Shown here one piece after another: positions 62,676 to 64,000 of a DNA stretch of 64,000 bases. The stretch's first letter is position 1. Every line of letters starts with the position of its first letter. The notes beneath the pieces are model-generated. The model was not told the DNA's origin. It did no database searches and worked only from the letters and a program-made list of their open reading frames with translations. Source of the DNA: Hylemonella gracilis (GTDB lineage Bacteria; Pseudomonadota; Gammaproteobacteria; Burkholderiales; Burkholderiaceae_C); contig NZ_CP031395.1 of NCBI RefSeq assembly GCF_004328645.1, forward strand, positions 3,125,501 through 3,189,500. The letters are read 5' to 3'. Position numbers and translations under genes: made by a program.

Positions 62676-63494
62676 TCAGGCGATCTCCACCACCAGAGTG
62701 GTGACGTTGTCCTTGGCCCCGCGGCTCAAGGTCAGGTCGATCAGCTTCTGGCAGGCTTCCTGCGGGGTACCCTCGCCGAGCAAGCGACCGATTTCGGCGT
62801 CGCTCAGATGACGGGTCAGCCCGTCACTGCAAAGCAGAAACCGTTCACCGGGGGCGAGCTCGCAGAGATCGGCCTCCAGAAAAAGTTCGTCCTGGCTGCC
62901 CACCGCGCGGGTGATGATGTGGCGCTCCGGATGGGTTTTGGCCTCCTCCGGTGTGATCAGGCCCTGCTTCAGGTAGGTGGCGATCTGCGAATGATCGCTG
63001 GACACCTGTTCCAGGGCGCAGCCCCGGCGCAGGCGGTAGACCCGGCTGTCGCCCGCCCACATGACCACGCCGACATGCCGGTCCTCCGCCGCCAGCAAGG
63101 CGATGGTGCTGCCGATGACCGGAGGCCGACCGGTCGCGGACGACGGCGCGTCCTGACTTTTCGCCTGCGCTTGACTGCGTTCAAGCAGGCTGCGGTTCAC
63201 CCGGTCCAGGATGTCCTCGATCTCGTTCAGGCGATCGGACAGGCTGCCGTTCAAGGGCGCCTGACGCAGGCTGTCCACGATCAATTGGCTTGCGACGTCG
63301 CCGGCTTCGTGCCCACCCATGCCATCGGCCACGACCCACAGGCCCTTCTGCGGCAGGTCGAGGTAGGAGTCCTCGTTCACCTGGCGCACATGCCCCTTGT
63401 GGCTCATGCCGCAGGAGATGGCGATCTCCGGTCCGGCCACACCGGACTTCTGGCCGGCTCCGTTGGGGGGAGCTTCTTTTTTCAACAACGACAT
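62676..63494 (-). CDS. PP2C-type protein phosphatase (Stp1/PppA-like)
   Basis: 272 residues. The metal-dependent phosphatase motifs are present: RQVNEDSYL, WVVADGMGGHEAGDVAS, GSTIALL, WAGDSRVYRLR, FLLCSDGLTRHL and AKDNVTTLVVE. It removes phosphate from Ser/Thr and probably reverses the adjacent kinase. The ATG at 63494 follows AGGAGG; the upstream frame (MIRRNPT) is less likely. Gaps to its neighbours are 17 and 31 bp. Confidence 0.93.
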   Translation of the reverse strand: MSLLKKEAPPNGAGQKSGVAGPEIAISCGMSHKGHVRQVNEDSYLDLPQKGLWVVADGMGGHEAGDVASQLIVDSLRQAPLNGSLSDRLNEIEDILDRVNRSLLERSQAQAKSQDAPSSATGRPPVIGSTIALLAAEDRHVGVVMWAGDSRVYRLRRGCALEQVSSDHSQIATYLKQGLITPEEAKTHPERHIITRAVGSQDELFLEADLCELAPGERFLLCSDGLTRHLSDAEIGRLLGEGTPQEACQKLIDLTLSRGAKDNVTTLVVEIA

Positions 63495-63511
63495 GGTGGG
63501 GTTCCTCCTGA

Positions 63512-64000
63512 TCAACCTTGCAGGCTGTAGCGAATCAATTCCTGGGGGTTGTCGTCCATCGCACGCCCCAGACTGATCAAACCTTCGCCTGTCAACTGTA
63601 TTTCTTCCCTGCGCACCACCGCCTGAACACCTCCGCTCTGCACCCAGGTGCCGTTGGTACTCTGGTCGATCAGGAAAAACTTGTCGCGCCGCAACTCGAT
63701 CTTGATGTGCTGGCGCGAAGCCTGGGTCTCCGCCACCGCGATATCGCAGGTGGGACTGCGCCCGAGCACGGCCATTTCACGGGTGCTGTTGAGCACCAGG
63801 GCGATATCGCGGTACTCCAGGCGCAGTTGCACGGCCTGGCCGACATTGGCGGCGACCTTGCTGGGCAGGTCGACGGACATGGTGGTGACGTCGTCTTCCT
63901 TCCAGATGAACTCGACGATCTCCATCTCACCCTTGCCCTTGATGAAGGCGTGGTCCACGAAGCGGGTGCTGCTCTGCAGCATGGAGGGCAGCAGTTTCGC
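63512..64000 (-). CDS. C-terminal part of a nucleotidyl-cyclase/FHA protein
   Basis: The frame is open to the window edge; the ATG at 63982 is internal. The first 40 visible residues (STRFVDHAFIKGKGEMEIVE, then FIWKED) look like the end of a class III adenylate/guanylate cyclase domain (xVKGKxxxVxVxExxW). An FHA domain follows: AVLGRSPTCDIAVAETQASR, QHIKIE and DQSTNGTWV with the phosphothreonine-binding Arg, Ser, His and Asn. The complete protein should link cyclic-nucleotide synthesis to binding of the kinase's phosphothreonines. The cyclase assignment rests on a short tail. Confidence 0.7.
   Translation of the reverse strand, partial: AKLLPSMLQSSTRFVDHAFIKGKGEMEIVEFIWKEDDVTTMSVDLPSKVAANVGQAVQLRLEYRDIALVLNSTREMAVLGRSPTCDIAVAETQASRQHIKIELRRDKFFLIDQSTNGTWVQSGGVQAVVRREEIQLTGEGLISLGRAMDDNPQELIRYSLQG

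Noticed and set aside
58190..64000. Type VI secretion phosphorylation switch (PpkA/PppA/Fha)
   Set aside because: No Tss genes are in the window, and the FHA protein appears to be a cyclase fusion.
1..64000. tRNA or rRNA genes, CRISPR arrays, insertion sequences, prophage
   Set aside because: No cloverleaf-like segment, regularly spaced repeats, transposase or integrase frame was found by reading both strands.

Overview
The window is a GC-rich chromosomal segment of a betaproteobacterium. The gene content fits Burkholderiales, most likely Comamonadaceae: a GntR-linked mdh/acnB and sdhCDAB-sdhE-gltA cluster, the rpsP-rimM-trmD-rplS operon, a CobD/CbiB-family protein and an OlsB/PlcP/PPK operon. 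No rRNA, tRNA, CRISPR array, insertion sequence or prophage was found. Assignments rest on reading translated motifs; no database search was run.

Layout. 1-6 kb: end of an M48 protease, rsgA, a TPR protein, and a two-gene signalling unit (AraC-type response regulator plus 7TMR-DISM hybrid kinase). 6-10.5 kb: CobD/CbiB-family protein, CoA pyrophosphatase, then the rpsP-rimM-trmD-rplS operon. 10.5-13.7 kb: a TM2 protein, a cyclic-nucleotide-binding protein, a DUF47-Pit phosphate transporter pair and a DUF486 protein. 13.7-24.8 kb: a TCA-cycle block, with mdh / CitE-like lyase / acnB leftward and gntR, sdhCDAB, sdhE, gltA rightward around a palindromic site. 24.8-32.3 kb: accessory single genes, all leftward (SnoaL-like, LOG/SLOG, DUF3052, two VOC, DUF4188, GFA, chlorite-dismutase family, truncated globin, GNAT, EAL, iron-permease family). 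32.5-51 kb: phospholipid and phosphate genes. 51-54.6 kb: LysE exporter, outer-membrane-like protein, winged-helix/TPR regulator. 54.7-64 kb: an RND pump and a Ser/Thr kinase, PP2C phosphatase and cyclase-FHA signalling operon.

The most interesting part is 32.5-51 kb. Seven promoter regions there, and an eighth at DUF47-pit, carry two or three 7-bp repeats resembling CTGTCAT at an exact 11-bp period, the signature of a PhoB box. The genes behind them encode phosphatidylserine decarboxylase, a class III aminotransferase, an Mpo1/DUF962-like membrane protein, a GT4 glycosyltransferase, an Ugp-like glycerol-3-phosphate importer with an EEP-family hydrolase, a c-di-GMP enzyme with an LplT-like flippase, and an operon of OlsB-like acyltransferase, PlcP-type phospholipase C and polyphosphate kinase. 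Together they look like a phosphate-starvation programme. PlcP would release head groups and diacylglycerol; GT4 and OlsB would build phosphorus-free glycolipid and aminolipid; Ugp and LplT would recover the pieces; PPK would handle the phosphate store. The aminotransferase and Mpo1-like protein are not part of any described remodelling pathway known to me.

At the right edge, a nucleotidyl-cyclase-FHA protein (only its C-terminus is present), a PP2C phosphatase, a 1484-residue kinase with a C-terminal FGE-like domain and a small SHOCT-like protein form one tightly spaced transcription unit.
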